A stretch of DNA of 64,000 nt from Saccharomycopsis fibuligera x Saccharomycopsis cf. fibuligera. Lineage: Eukaryota; Ascomycota; Saccharomycetes; Ascoideales; Saccharomycopsidaceae. The notes below the pieces were generated by a model. The model made no database searches. It saw only the letters and a program-made list of their open reading frames with translations, and was not told the DNA's origin. Location: positions 1-64,000 of the forward strand of contig CP012810.1 in the NCBI GenBank assembly GCA_001936135.1, read 5' to 3'. Below are positions 54,561 to 64,000 of this stretch, one piece after another; position 1 is the first letter of the stretch, and each line of letters opens with the position of its first letter. A program made the position numbers and the translations under genes.

Positions 54561-57500
54561 ATGGGGCGCACAAGCGCCAAAGCTGAGGATCATGGCGCCA
54601 GAGAAGTCAACTCGGTGCCCAGTCATTACACAAGCTCAGAAAACATGAATCACTACAACAATAAAACTACAAACATCTCTTCAAATACCGATAATCAAGA
54701 CAGAATACTGGACAGCAACGTTCCCATAGCTACCAATAATACAAGACACGAAAGAGGGCATACCTCTGGTCAATTTTCCTTAGTCAATGAGTTTCGTCAA
54801 AGTATAGACAACCATATTGATACATCTTACGATATGAGCTTTACTTTTGATGTTGCTGATCCTAATCGCAATCTGCTTTTATCTTCACCAGTACGAGAAA
54901 GTGCTATTCCCGAAGACGAAGAGTACGCAAACGACATCAAAGTGGTGCGGTCCAGAAATGGCGAAAATATAAGTTTAATGACAAACGGCAGACAACCAAA
55001 AGAGCCATTAAAGCCTTTTAAACCTAAAAATTCACCAATAACCGAGTCTCATTTTGCTAATGAACAAGAGTCATACCTTCAACAACAAAAACAGCATCAA
55101 CAACAGCAGCAACCATTATCTCAAAATAACGCATCCTCTTCCTCTTCTTCACTGCAAAAGCTAACACAAAACAGTCAGAAAAAAGGTGGGTTTTTTTCGA
55201 TGTTTAGCAAGAAAAACCAGCTGAAGACCACTGTTTCCAGTAATTCAAGCAGTAGCACAAATAATAGCAAGAATCAAAACGCAAATAGCAACGATATCAC
55301 AGCAATTCGGTACGATGCAACTGAGGAAAAGGACGCACCGGTCGAGGTTATGTTTCTTCCCGCTAGAACAGACTCTAACAATAGTAGTAAAACTATGGAT
55401 CCAAAGTCTGCGCTAATTTCTGCTGCATCAAAGCTGAAAGAATCTACTTCTAGAAATCCTAGAACTGTTGTTCATAAACAGAGTGTTGCTAGTTCTTTGG
55501 CAAAGGCCAAAAACAATTCAGCTAATAGAAGTAACACCGGCGGTAGCCCATTTAACGTCATTTATGGTGACGATACTATAGATCACAGCTCAGCTATTAA
55601 AAGAAGTGGCTCACAAACTAATATCTACAAAACAGACACAAGATCTTCATTTGCCAGCAACAAAAGTGATAAACACAATGGGAACGGCAGTCAATATAAT
55701 GTGTATCAGCAATTAACACCAACAGCTTATGATTCAGAATCAATACAACAACAACAGCAGCAGCAACAGCAGCCCAACTTTAATATGTATAATGACACCA
55801 ATTTTGCGGGGTCAATAGTGTCCTTAGGAATATCACCAGTTCACAATAGTAATAGCATGGGTAATCCATATAACAACAATCAATCATTTGCTCAAATTAG
55901 TGAAATTCAAACTGATGATTTACAACTTGATTCATTCAGAGACGGCTTGATATCACCAACAGAAGTTCAAAAACAAAATATGCAGTCTCTACATAAGAAG
56001 AGTTCTTTAGATTCTTTAAAGGACACTATTAAATCTGAAGGCAAAAAGCTAAAAAACAGAATGTCAATAACACCAGTTGATATACAAAACAGCAGGTTAA
56101 AAAGATCACCCAATTTTTATAATGAGACTGAATTTTTCATACCTAATGACTATGATACCAGTAACAACAACTTCCACGGCAATACTATTGGTCAAGAAAT
56201 ACAAATCAATAAAAGATCTAATGGTCTTAGCAGTGCAGTGGGTGGAATACCAAAACTTCAGTCAAAAAAATCGTTTTTGAGGAAGTTTTCAGGGGGTAAC
56301 ACGAAAAAGTTAGCTCTGGAAGCTAATTCGAAGAGACAACAGAGCAATGAATATTTTGAAAACGACCTTAATCCGGTTGCTAGCGTATCTTCTAGCGTTG
56401 AATCCAAGAAAGGTAGTGCCAATAGGAAACTTGGTGGGTTAGATCTGTATCACGAGAATTTTTCATCTCCTACTTTAGTTAGTACTTCCAGTAACACTGC
56501 GCTAAATAGTGGGAAATCATCAAGTAAACCAGGGCTATTAAAAGAAGGGAATCCGGAATGGTATGTTAAAATTATTATGGACAAAAACTTAACAAATAAG
56601 CAGTTACATCAATTGCAGAAAAAGTTGAGAAAGGGTAATTTGGAGTTCATTAGTAGATTTCTAAAGGCTCAAGGTCAAATTGCATTATCGGTGGTATTGC
56701 AAAAAATTGCCAGAAGGTCGATAAAAACAAATGAGCAGCTCGATAGAGAGTATATAATTCTTGGCTGCTTGAAAAACATCATCAACGTCAAAGAAGGAGC
56801 CGACTTGGCTATTGATACCCCTCAGTGCATCCTAGCGTTAGTTGCATCTTTAACGTCGCCTAGATTATCCACCAGAAAACTAGTTACAGAAATTTTAGCA
56901 TTACTATCGTATTGGAAGCCTCCAATTGGTCGCAACTCAATCTTATCTCAATTAGAAATAGTCTATAAAAATGTTATTGAAAGTGAGGAATTATTATTTC
57001 AGCCATGGCTCTACGTTGTTGAAAAATCTTTGGATAGCAGAGACTTAATTGGCACTTTAATTGGTGATGGTGATGATTATAAGAGCACAAGCACATTGCA
57101 AGATTATTGTTTGACTACATTGTTCTTGGTCACCTCATTGGTCGAAGGATCAGATCAATTAAAAGAAAGAGTCAGAATACGAAACTTGTTCAAGAATTGT
57201 CACTTGCCTACGATTTTTGAGAAAATGAAGAGCTTGAAGTATGGTTTAATTGATGAACAAATTAGCAGATATGAAGAAAACTCTATGCTTGATTATGAAG
57301 AATTGATGAATATTAGCCATGATAACCAGACACCAGTGGAAATTGAAGAAATCACCGATGACTTGTTAAAAGTTAATAAAGGTACAGAAAGGGAGAACTA
57401 TCTCTCATCTATTATTCAAAACTTATTACTTGTCAACCACCGTGCAGAAATGGAAACCGATAGTGTAATAATTCATGGTTATAGCCCTTCAGATGAACGT

Positions 57501-60500
57501 TCTGAACAAGAAATTACTAGAATGTATCAGTTGATTGACTCGGTCATTTACCATATTGTTTCTGAAAGTGCTATACCCGGTTTAGATTCAGAGAATGTGT
57601 TGAATGGTGCTATCCAAAGAATTATGGATAGATTGCAAACTGATGATATTGCCAGAAGAGCAGTGTTAGAGACTAAAGAATTATCCACTACCTTAAGGGA
57701 TGTTGAAAAAGAAAGAAATGATTTACGTGAACAATTGAAATTAGGTTCTTCTGGAAGAATAGAAAACTTGATGAACATAATCACTTCAAATGAGGCTGAT
57801 ATCAAAGAAAAAGATTCTGAAATATTTGAATTAAATCAAAAAGTTAAAGAATTGCAAAAGCAAATGCAGCTTGAAAATGAGAAAAGTGAGAGACGTATAC
57901 AGAAATTGATCAATGCTGCTCATGGTGGCAGTAAATCTGCTGGATCCAGTCCAGTTAAAAATGCAGTTGCAAGATCCAACACAATAGCAGCTTCGAATGC
58001 TCAAGCTCAACACATGAAATCTAGTACAAGCAATAATAGCTTAATTGCAAATCAAAACTTGCAAGCTATTAAAAGAATGTCCTTGCTAGGATCACCTTCA
58101 GCTGGCCTTTTGGCCGATGTGTTGAATTTGTCCAACCAACCTTCACCTAATATTACCGAAAGTTCACCAGAAAAAATTCATGGCTTGGCAATCATGAAAG
58201 AAGAGGAACATGCCCTTGAGCAAGAAATTGAAGATGATGATATTGAATCCGCTTCAGTGCATGGCGCTGAACAGTTGTCTAGCGAGAGTAACAATGGATC
58301 AGTGTCAAAGCATCCACCTCGGTCAGCAGGCCCCCCAGCACCACCAGCACCTCCTTCATCGCAATCATTAAGTGAAGAGTCTGCTATATTATCTCAGTCA
58401 AAACCATCATCGGGACCTCCGCCACCTCCTCCACCGCCACCACCTCCTCCAGGTATGCCAGGATTTTTAAGTCCTTCATCCCCTCCTCCTCCTCCTCCTC
58501 CAGTGCCGTCGTTTTTAATCAACAATGATAATGGTGCCCAGCCACCTCCTCCACCATTACCAGGCTTTTTGAATAAAGATGCGCAAGCACCAGCTGATCA
58601 AACTACTTTAACAATGACTAGGTCAGTTTCTAACAGTTCGATAACTAATAATGCACCAAAGCCAACAAAGAAGTTGAAGCAAATCCATTGGGATAAAGTT
58701 GATAATGTCAAACCAACATTTTGGGCTGATAAAGCTAAGACTAATATGATTGATGAGCTATGGAAATTAGGTGTTTTGGAAGAAGTTGAAACTTATTTCC
58801 CTGCTAAAGAAAGTAAAATCAAAGTTAAAACGAAAAATAATACTCATGGAGGAGAAAAAGTATCATTTTTAGGTAGAGATTTGGCTCAACAATTTGGTAT
58901 TAATTTGCATATGTTTGCTAGCGTGTCGGAGACTAACTTCGTTAAAATGGTACTCAATTGTGACAAAACTGTATTGAATAACGTGAATGTCTTAGAGTTC
59001 TTCAATAAGGATGAGCTAACTGATATTACAGATACGTTGAATAGAAACTTTCGTCCTTACAGTACAAACTTTACTATCAGACCACACGTGGCTCCAGAAA
59101 GGGATCCTGAGGAACTTGAAAGAGCTGATAGAATTTATGTTGAATTGTGTTATAACTTGAGACATTATTGGAAATCAAGATCAAGGGCTTTGTTGATTAG
59201 GAGCACATATGCAAAGGATTATGTTGATTTGGAAAAAAAATTACAAAAGCTTGATTCTGGGATTAATTCAGTTAAGGAGTCGTCTCATTTGAAAGATTTG
59301 TTAGACATCATTAGATCAGTTGGTAATTTTATGAATGACATCACTAAGCAAGCTAAGGGATTTAAAATTGGAACTTTGCAAAGACTCAAGTTTATGAAAG
59401 ATGATAAAAACACAATGACATTCTTGCATTATATTGAACGAATTGTTAGAACGTATTTCCCTAACATTAGTGAATTTGTTGACGATTTGGAAGAAGCTAT
59501 TGCTATTGCTAATTTGTCGGTTGAACAGTTAGAAAATGATTGCAGAACTTATGAGCAACAAATTAAAAATATTGATGCCTCAATGACTAAAGGAAACTTA
59601 AGTGATCCTGAGAAGCTACATCCTGAAGATAAAATTCTTTCTGTAATTAAAGCTGATATACCAAGAGCTCACACAAAGTCGAAATTGTTAGTTAATCATC
59701 TCAAAGAATCGCTTGAAAGCTATAATGACTTGATGGTTTACTTTGGTGAAAATGAAAAGGATATGACTGCTCGTAACACATTTTTCCAAAAATTCTCAAA
59801 TTTTATTCAAGAATATAAGAAAGCGCATATTGAAAATATTCAGCGTGAAGAAGAGCAGCGTGCTTATGAAGTTAGAAAGAGGCTCATTGAAAGTAAATTA
59901 AAGAAGAATAAATCTTTGAAGTCTGGTACTAAATCTGGCAACAAAAATCAGTCTAACAGCGCTGATGCTGTTAATAGCAACAATAATAAGGCACATAGCT
60001 ACGATGACCAGTTAGGAAATACTGACAGCAATAGTCAAGTAAACGATGGTTATGATAACGATAATGATGATGCGCAAGACCCAGATTCAAATACAAATGA
60101 GGATGCAAATGTTCCTGAGCTCGTTGATGATGATGATGATGATGACTATGATGAAGAGACCAACGCCACAGAAGAAGAACGGGCTAGTGTGGCAGTCATT
60201 GATACGCTTTTGCAAAAACTTCGACAAAGTGGACCTGATGCGGCAGCAAATTCTAGGAGAAGAACGGAACGCAAGAAGAGGCTATCTTATGGTATTTTGT
60301 CGTCCAATGAATTTAGAAATATCACTAATAATAGTGCCAGCAGCAACAATGAGAATTCTTCGCCAGAATTGGGAAATGGTGGTGATGATATTAGCGCTAG
60401 AGCTCAAACCATGTTGCAGCAGCTCAGGGATACTGAAAGAGAAAGCCCTGATGCGCAAAAAGAACCACAAAAATCAACATGGCAGTCATCGCTGCTGGAA

Positions 60501-60596
60501 CAAAATGAAGGAGTGTCTCGTGGACAACAACCTATTAGAGCCAAAGATAAATTGAGGGAGCTTAGAAATAAAGAGAGAAGAAGCTCATTGATTTAA
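54561..60596 (+). CDS. BNI1: Formin Bni1 (actin nucleator)
   Basis: A 2011-residue formin, about the size of yeast Bni1 (1953). Residues 1-650 are Ser/Asn/Gln-rich and disordered. The Rho-GTPase-binding/FH3 region is about 660-1030 (PEWYVKIIMDKNLTNKQLHQ and following), and a coiled coil is about 1040-1120. FH1 is at about 1250-1345 with several polyproline runs (profilin-actin delivery). FH2 is about 1370-1770, starting KKLKQIHWDKVDNVKPTFW and including IRSVGNFMNDITKQAKGFKI. The autoinhibitory DAD is near 1875 (VIDTLLQKLRQSG followed by SRRRTERKKR). An acidic stretch lies before DAD. Bni1 nucleates actin cables at bud tips and for cytokinesis under Rho1/Cdc42 control. The full domain order is intact. 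Confidence 0.95.
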   Translation: MGRTSAKAEDHGAREVNSVPSHYTSSENMNHYNNKTTNISSNTDNQDRILDSNVPIATNNTRHERGHTSGQFSLVNEFRQSIDNHIDTSYDMSFTFDVADPNRNLLLSSPVRESAIPEDEEYANDIKVVRSRNGENISLMTNGRQPKEPLKPFKPKNSPITESHFANEQESYLQQQKQHQQQQQPLSQNNASSSSSSLQKLTQNSQKKGGFFSMFSKKNQLKTTVSSNSSSSTNNSKNQNANSNDITAIRYDATEEKDAPVEVMFLPARTDSNNSSKTMDPKSALISAASKLKESTSRNPRTVVHKQSVASSLAKAKNNSANRSNTGGSPFNVIYGDDTIDHSSAIKRSGSQTNIYKTDTRSSFASNKSDKHNGNGSQYNVYQQLTPTAYDSESIQQQQQQQQQPNFNMYNDTNFAGSIVSLGISPVHNSNSMGNPYNNNQSFAQISEIQTDDLQLDSFRDGLISPTEVQKQNMQSLHKKSSLDSLKDTIKSEGKKLKNRMSITPVDIQNSRLKRSPNFYNETEFFIPNDYDTSNNNFHGNTIGQEIQINKRSNGLSSAVGGIPKLQSKKSFLRKFSGGNTKKLALEANSKRQQSNEYFENDLNPVASVSSSVESKKGSANRKLGGLDLYHENFSSPTLVSTSSNTALNSGKSSSKPGLLKEGNPEWYVKIIMDKNLTNKQLHQLQKKLRKGNLEFISRFLKAQGQIALSVVLQKIARRSIKTNEQLDREYIILGCLKNIINVKEGADLAIDTPQCILALVASLTSPRLSTRKLVTEILALLSYWKPPIGRNSILSQLEIVYKNVIESEELLFQPWLYVVEKSLDSRDLIGTLIGDGDDYKSTSTLQDYCLTTLFLVTSLVEGSDQLKERVRIRNLFKNCHLPTIFEKMKSLKYGLIDEQISRYEENSMLDYEELMNISHDNQTPVEIEEITDDLLKVNKGTERENYLSSIIQNLLLVNHRAEMETDSVIIHGYSPSDERSEQEITRMYQLIDSVIYHIVSESAIPGLDSENVLNGAIQRIMDRLQTDDIARRAVLETKELSTTLRDVEKERNDLREQLKLGSSGRIENLMNIITSNEADIKEKDSEIFELNQKVKELQKQMQLENEKSERRIQKLINAAHGGSKSAGSSPVKNAVARSNTIAASNAQAQHMKSSTSNNSLIANQNLQAIKRMSLLGSPSAGLLADVLNLSNQPSPNITESSPEKIHGLAIMKEEEHALEQEIEDDDIESASVHGAEQLSSESNNGSVSKHPPRSAGPPAPPAPPSSQSLSEESAILSQSKPSSGPPPPPPPPPPPPGMPGFLSPSSPPPPPPPVPSFLINNDNGAQPPPPPLPGFLNKDAQAPADQTTLTMTRSVSNSSITNNAPKPTKKLKQIHWDKVDNVKPTFWADKAKTNMIDELWKLGVLEEVETYFPAKESKIKVKTKNNTHGGEKVSFLGRDLAQQFGINLHMFASVSETNFVKMVLNCDKTVLNNVNVLEFFNKDELTDITDTLNRNFRPYSTNFTIRPHVAPERDPEELERADRIYVELCYNLRHYWKSRSRALLIRSTYAKDYVDLEKKLQKLDSGINSVKESSHLKDLLDIIRSVGNFMNDITKQAKGFKIGTLQRLKFMKDDKNTMTFLHYIERIVRTYFPNISEFVDDLEEAIAIANLSVEQLENDCRTYEQQIKNIDASMTKGNLSDPEKLHPEDKILSVIKADIPRAHTKSKLLVNHLKESLESYNDLMVYFGENEKDMTARNTFFQKFSNFIQEYKKAHIENIQREEEQRAYEVRKRLIESKLKKNKSLKSGTKSGNKNQSNSADAVNSNNNKAHSYDDQLGNTDSNSQVNDGYDNDNDDAQDPDSNTNEDANVPELVDDDDDDDYDEETNATEEERASVAVIDTLLQKLRQSGPDAAANSRRRTERKKRLSYGILSSNEFRNITNNSASSNNENSSPELGNGGDDISARAQTMLQQLRDTERESPDAQKEPQKSTWQSSLLEQNEGVSRGQQPIRAKDKLRELRNKERRSSLI

Positions 60597-60712
60597 GATT
60601 CGCTTATGTACTCTGTTGGTAGAAAAAATCAAGCTAACCTAAAAGTCGTTGATACTTTAAAGTTCATTTGAAGTTCGTCTACTGTTGTCTTTATGCTCTT
60701 TTTTGTTCTATT

Positions 60713-60743
<31 letters not shown>

Positions 60744-61591
60744 CATCTTTTCTTATTTTTTTCACATTTGTTTGTTGCAATCTGTGGCATCTTACGCTTT
60801 GTTTGTTGTTTGTCGTTCGTTGTGCATTCTTATCACCACTCATCACTAACCATTCCACCAGTCCATATATAATATAAACGGAGAGAAGGCTCTCAAAATA
60901 GTTCAATGTTTTTTTTTCTTTCTCATTTTCTACTTTATCTTCCGATTTTTACTGTTTATTCTTGTCTTACTTTGTTGTTGTTTATCCAGTTTTCGTTTTT
61001 TATAGTTCTCTACATGTTTTTTGTTTACCTATTTACTTGTTCCTTTCTTGTATTAATGGATTTTTTTTCTCATTGAAAATAGTCGCTAATATTTAACTTT
61101 TTGATTTGTTGGCTTTCTCTGATGTTGTATTTTGTTGTTTTAAATACGATTTAGTGTAATCATGATGTATTAGACCTAAATCGGGTAAATCAAAAACACG
61201 ATCGTTCACCTTTTTCGCGGATTCTCGGGGCGAGAAATTCATCTGTTGTAGGCTGCCTGCTAAAGCTCATCAATAGTACCGCGATAGTCTTGATTATTAC
61301 ACCACTGTTTCGTCTCAACTAAGCTAGACCACTGTTTCGTCTCAACTAAGCTAGACCACTGTTTCGTCTCAACTAAGCTAGACCACTACCGTTCAGAGTA
61401 ATAAAGATATAAACATAATCAATCTCATTTTGCTAACTGATTAAATTGCTAGCTTGTCAATCTGCTAGTCGACCAATTTGCTAATTTCATAAATAATCAT
61501 CAGTATCAATTTTTCATTTCATACACTCCTTCACCATTGTCCTACATTACGTATTCAAGCCTTCAACAATCCAGCATAACATCGACACAAC
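60597..61591. other. BNI1-ATX2 intergenic region
   Basis: About 1 kb, T-rich in the first half (T25 tract near 60716-60741) and carrying three 27-bp tandem repeats (listed separately) before ATX2. Short ORFs on both strands are read through T tracts and are not supported. Confidence 0.5.
61301..61381. repeat. Three perfect tandem 27-bp repeats upstream of ATX2
   Basis: Units start at 61301, 61328 and 61355, each beginning ACCACTGTTTCGTCTC and ending AACTAAGCTAG, with a six-base start of a fourth copy (ACCACT). They lie about 210-290 bp before the ATX2 start. The perfect identity suggests recent expansion. Confidence 0.95.
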
Positions 61592-62881
61592 ATGAGGTTT
61601 TCAATATTTGAATTCTTTGCGCTTATAATATTCTCGCTTTTTATGGCGGTGACATGCTATGTATTTGGGATAGTGCCCATATATAGCGAGAAATTCATCA
61701 AATCAAACAACAGATTTAATAGCGAAGATGCTGAAAATGGGTTAGCTACTGGAAATAATGACAATAGTAATGAAACAGAAAGCAAACTTAGATATGAAAA
61801 GACACTTCGCAAAGTATCTAGATTTAGTAATGGTTTGCTCGTTGGCACTGCGTTATCACTTATTATTCCAGAAGGTATCAATACTCTCTTTGATAAGCAT
61901 GACGAGAAGCCCAATTATGATTCTTCCAAGTCTGTTATACTTACCAGCATGATACTGGTGGGGTTTTTGGTAATGTATCTTGTTGACAACTATAAAATTT
62001 TGAGCGCTCCTGAGGGTATTGTTGATCCTGAAGAAGAAGCACAAAAATATAAGCAAACATGTCAAGCTTTGAGACATGCTGATTTGAACAACGATTATCA
62101 AAATAGTCTGGGGATTTTTGGATACAATGCCACTGTGGACATTCAGTTCTTCTTCAGAAACTCCAGAACGGCTTCTTTGCAAAGCTTCATGTCATTTACC
62201 AAGAAGTTTTTGCCAAACTTGAAGGGCACTTTTTTCATTTTTCACAAACTCATTCTCCATGAAACCATATTGATTGGTCTTTTGGTACATTCTGTGGCTG
62301 ATGGAATTGCATTTGGAACATCTGCGCTTGTTGAAAATAATAATCTCAAAGTTCTCGTGTTTTTGTCTTGCATCATTCATAAATTTCCTGCATCATTCGC
62401 TTTGGGTGGTGCCCTTCTGGAAAAATATCATCGTTTGTATTTAACCTCAGAAAACATCAATACCCCAGCATTCAACTCTAATTTCAATCCAAACATCAAT
62501 AATGATGACAATCTTCCGCGGAACGCAGATGAAACACATAAAGTTATTACTGCAAACATTGACCATATCGTCAAGACCGAAGTACTATTGTTTTCAATAA
62601 GTGCGTCAGTTTCAGCTATTGTGACTTACTTATTTGCTGGTATCTTTGTTAGCTCCACGCATATTTACAATTTTGTTGGTGCATTATTACTATTTAGTGG
62701 TGGAAGTTTCTTATATGTTGCGGTTCATCTTTTCAACGATGCGAATGCACATCATAACTCAAATTTAGAATCTGAGAATGATGAAACAGTGATGGTTGAA
62801 GGTGATAAACGTCCTGACTTGGCCTTGACAATTTGGGGCATGACTGTTCCTCTTTTGGTTGGCTTGTTTTTAAAGGATTAA
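61592..62881 (+). CDS. ATX2: ZIP-family Golgi metal transporter Atx2 (ZIP9-like)
   Basis: A 429-residue multi-span membrane protein (yeast Atx2: 313). It opens with a hydrophobic segment (IFEFFALIIFSLFMAVTCYVFG). The second and third spans are NGLLVGTALSLIIPEGINTL and SVILTSMILVGFLVMYLVDN. The ZIP core has HETILIGLLVHSVADGIAFG (His and Asp metal ligands) and CIIHKFPASFALGGALLEK (the His-Lys-Pro variant of span 5 seen in Atx2/ZIP9). Two final spans follow, the last ending LVGLFLKD. The Asn-rich loop (about 285-310) and the early Asn/Glu loop account for the extra length. Atx2 is a Golgi protein of manganese homeostasis in yeast. BUD21 and ATX2 are neighbours in S. cerevisiae too; here BNI1 lies between them. 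Confidence 0.85.
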   Translation: MRFSIFEFFALIIFSLFMAVTCYVFGIVPIYSEKFIKSNNRFNSEDAENGLATGNNDNSNETESKLRYEKTLRKVSRFSNGLLVGTALSLIIPEGINTLFDKHDEKPNYDSSKSVILTSMILVGFLVMYLVDNYKILSAPEGIVDPEEEAQKYKQTCQALRHADLNNDYQNSLGIFGYNATVDIQFFFRNSRTASLQSFMSFTKKFLPNLKGTFFIFHKLILHETILIGLLVHSVADGIAFGTSALVENNNLKVLVFLSCIIHKFPASFALGGALLEKYHRLYLTSENINTPAFNSNFNPNINNDDNLPRNADETHKVITANIDHIVKTEVLLFSISASVSAIVTYLFAGIFVSSTHIYNFVGALLLFSGGSFLYVAVHLFNDANAHHNSNLESENDETVMVEGDKRPDLALTIWGMTVPLLVGLFLKD

Positions 62882-63303
62882 GTCTACAAACTGTTTTACG
62901 TAAATACCTTTGGCTTTTGTGATTGAAACCGCTGTTAAACACTATTTAAATACTACATTTTTTGCTTTTTAATAGTTAATGATGGCAGTTGATATTTGTT
63001 TTACTCAAAAATTTTTGTTTAATTTTTTTTTATTTTTGTGTAATTTTTCTTTGGGGATAACTAACTGGTATGTGAATACATATTTCAAGTCTTTTTTTTT
63101 TCTTGAGTATAAAAAGTTGAAGAATTGTGTTAAAATAAATTGGTAGTAATATTTCTATAAGCTAAAAAAGGAGAAAAATTTGAAAAAAGATTTTGAAAAT
63201 GACATATTAATACAGAACTGAATTTGTAAAGAAAACAAAATAAATGAACGGGAAAAACATTTTAAGATAAGAAAAAAAAGTGTCGAAGTTTCGATATGAT
63301 GAA
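62882..63303. other. Convergent intergenic region ATX2 / PLB
   Basis: About 420 bp of AT-rich sequence with T and A tracts and the 3' flanks of both genes. Nothing else was seen. Confidence 0.45.
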
Positions 63304-64000
63304 TCATTTTCCATTCCAACAATAGTCCTTAAAGCACGACTTACAAAAATCACTTTGTTCAACATTAGCTCTTTCCTGTGATCTTCTGACAATTGCGCAT
63401 CCCACACAACCACTCCAGGTACTATCTTCGGTCAAATTGCCTCTAGAAGCAGTTTCAAAACCGTTTTTGATTATGCTGTTTCTTTCCGTATCCGTGTATT
63501 TCAATTTTAAAGTTGATGTGTTGGAAGCATATGAGTGTTGTGCGTTACCAATGAAAACAACCAATGGAGGAATATTACTCAATTCCGTCGAATTTGTACT
63601 ATCGCACCCAAAAAACACCGGTCTTTGTGAAAAGTTATTTTTGACAAACCCTTCTGCTGAAGGAACGTATGGGAATGCATAATTTGTTCCCACTTCTTTA
63701 AACTGTCGACTATAAGTGTTTGCTAGTGAAGAACCATTGGGCCAGTTATAGGTTGTGTCGGCACTATTGTCAAATGCAAAAATCACATCAACATTTCTAG
63801 CAGGCTGTACTAAAGGTAACAATGGAACATTTTGCAAATCCAAACCACCGTCAACAAGTGGCAATTTGTCACTAGTTTTGATTAGGTTTTCCTTAGTATA
63901 TTGAGAATTGTAAAATGGGTTTGGATTGAATAAAGAAGAATCCTGGTAAGATTTTTCAAGGCTGGTCAACTTATGGCTTATTAATGCATACAACAATTTC
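63304..64000 (-). CDS. Phospholipase B / lysophospholipase, 3' part (cut by window edge)
   Basis: The frame is open to the right edge; only the C-terminal 232 or so codons are present. LVDGGLDLQNVPLLPLVQPA carries the catalytic Asp of the cPLA2-like PLB family (usually DGGEDGQNVP), followed by RNVDVIFAFDNSADTTYNWP, VFFGCDSTNS and VVFIGNAQHSYASN, all PLB signatures. Several N-glycosylation sequons and clustered Cys near the end (WSGCVGCAIVRR, FCKSCFKDYC) are typical of the secreted enzymes. It ends CWNGK without a GPI tail, so a secreted rather than GPI-anchored form is suggested. These enzymes hydrolyse both acyl chains of phospholipids at the cell surface. The nucleophilic Ser (GxSGG) lies outside the window. 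Confidence 0.92.
   Translation of the reverse strand, partial: KLLYALISHKLTSLEKSYQDSSLFNPNPFYNSQYTKENLIKTSDKLPLVDGGLDLQNVPLLPLVQPARNVDVIFAFDNSADTTYNWPNGSSLANTYSRQFKEVGTNYAFPYVPSAEGFVKNNFSQRPVFFGCDSTNSTELSNIPPLVVFIGNAQHSYASNTSTLKLKYTDTERNSIIKNGFETASRGNLTEDSTWSGCVGCAIVRRSQERANVEQSDFCKSCFKDYCWNGK

Overview
The window looks like a chromosome arm of a budding yeast (Saccharomycotina). Genes are compact and almost intron-free. The few introns have GTATGT-type donors and TACTAAC branch points, and orthologues of typical yeast genes are recognisable throughout (OMS1, GCD7, EFM7, RPS30, MRPL27, COA3, UTP18, PPS1, BUD21, BNI1, ATX2). The species cannot be fixed from the sequence. CTG codons are scarce, and I could not settle whether they mean Leu, Ser or Ala. 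An intronless AA9 lytic polysaccharide monooxygenase gene is unusual for this subphylum.

Layout. Bases 1-6480 hold no credible gene. The + strand is strongly pyrimidine-rich at the left edge (55 of the first 60 bases) and loses that bias gradually to the right. The domain is built from very degenerate tandem repeats: units of about 137 bp near the left, then motif families recurring every 0.6-0.7 kb or multiples of that. Together with the decayed genes next to it, this suggests a subtelomere with the telomere to the left. Bases 6.5-13.1 kb form a gene graveyard: a G-rich island, a flavodoxin-like gene that lost its FMN phosphate loop, an RNase T2-like gene with two in-frame stops, and an unidentified frameshifted coding remnant.

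From 13.3 kb the sequence is ordinary euchromatin: OMS1 (+), an ICT1/CLD1-type hydrolase (-), a large Zn2Cys6 regulator with an overlapping uORF (+), GCD7 with two introns (+), EFM7 (-) divergent from RPS30 (+, 631-nt intron), a Dpb3/Dls1-like histone-fold gene (+), MRPL27 (-), a KCH1-type potassium transporter gene (+), COA3 (-, with an intron that restores its conserved N terminus), UTP18 (+), the AA9 LPMO (+), PPS1 (-), a small secreted-type ORF (-), a Kre1-like GPI protein (+), a STE13/DAP2 peptidase (-), BUD21 (+), the formin BNI1 (+), ATX2 (+) and the 3' part of a phospholipase B gene (-) that runs off the right edge.

Functional themes. Ribosome biogenesis and translation (RPS30, UTP18, BUD21, GCD7, EFM7, MRPL27) share the window with mitochondrial inner-membrane and respiratory-assembly factors (OMS1, COA3 and possibly the CLD1-type hydrolase) and with secretory or cell-surface proteins (LPMO, Kre1-like, STE13/DAP2, ATX2, PLB). 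UTP18 and BUD21 both carry RRPE-like and PAC-like elements. The RPS30/EFM7 spacer has TTAGGG-type (Tbf1-like) sites. Intergenic regions hold striking simple repeats: heptanucleotide T6G/T6A arrays, a 397-bp AAC/AAT array, and three perfect 27-bp repeats upstream of ATX2.
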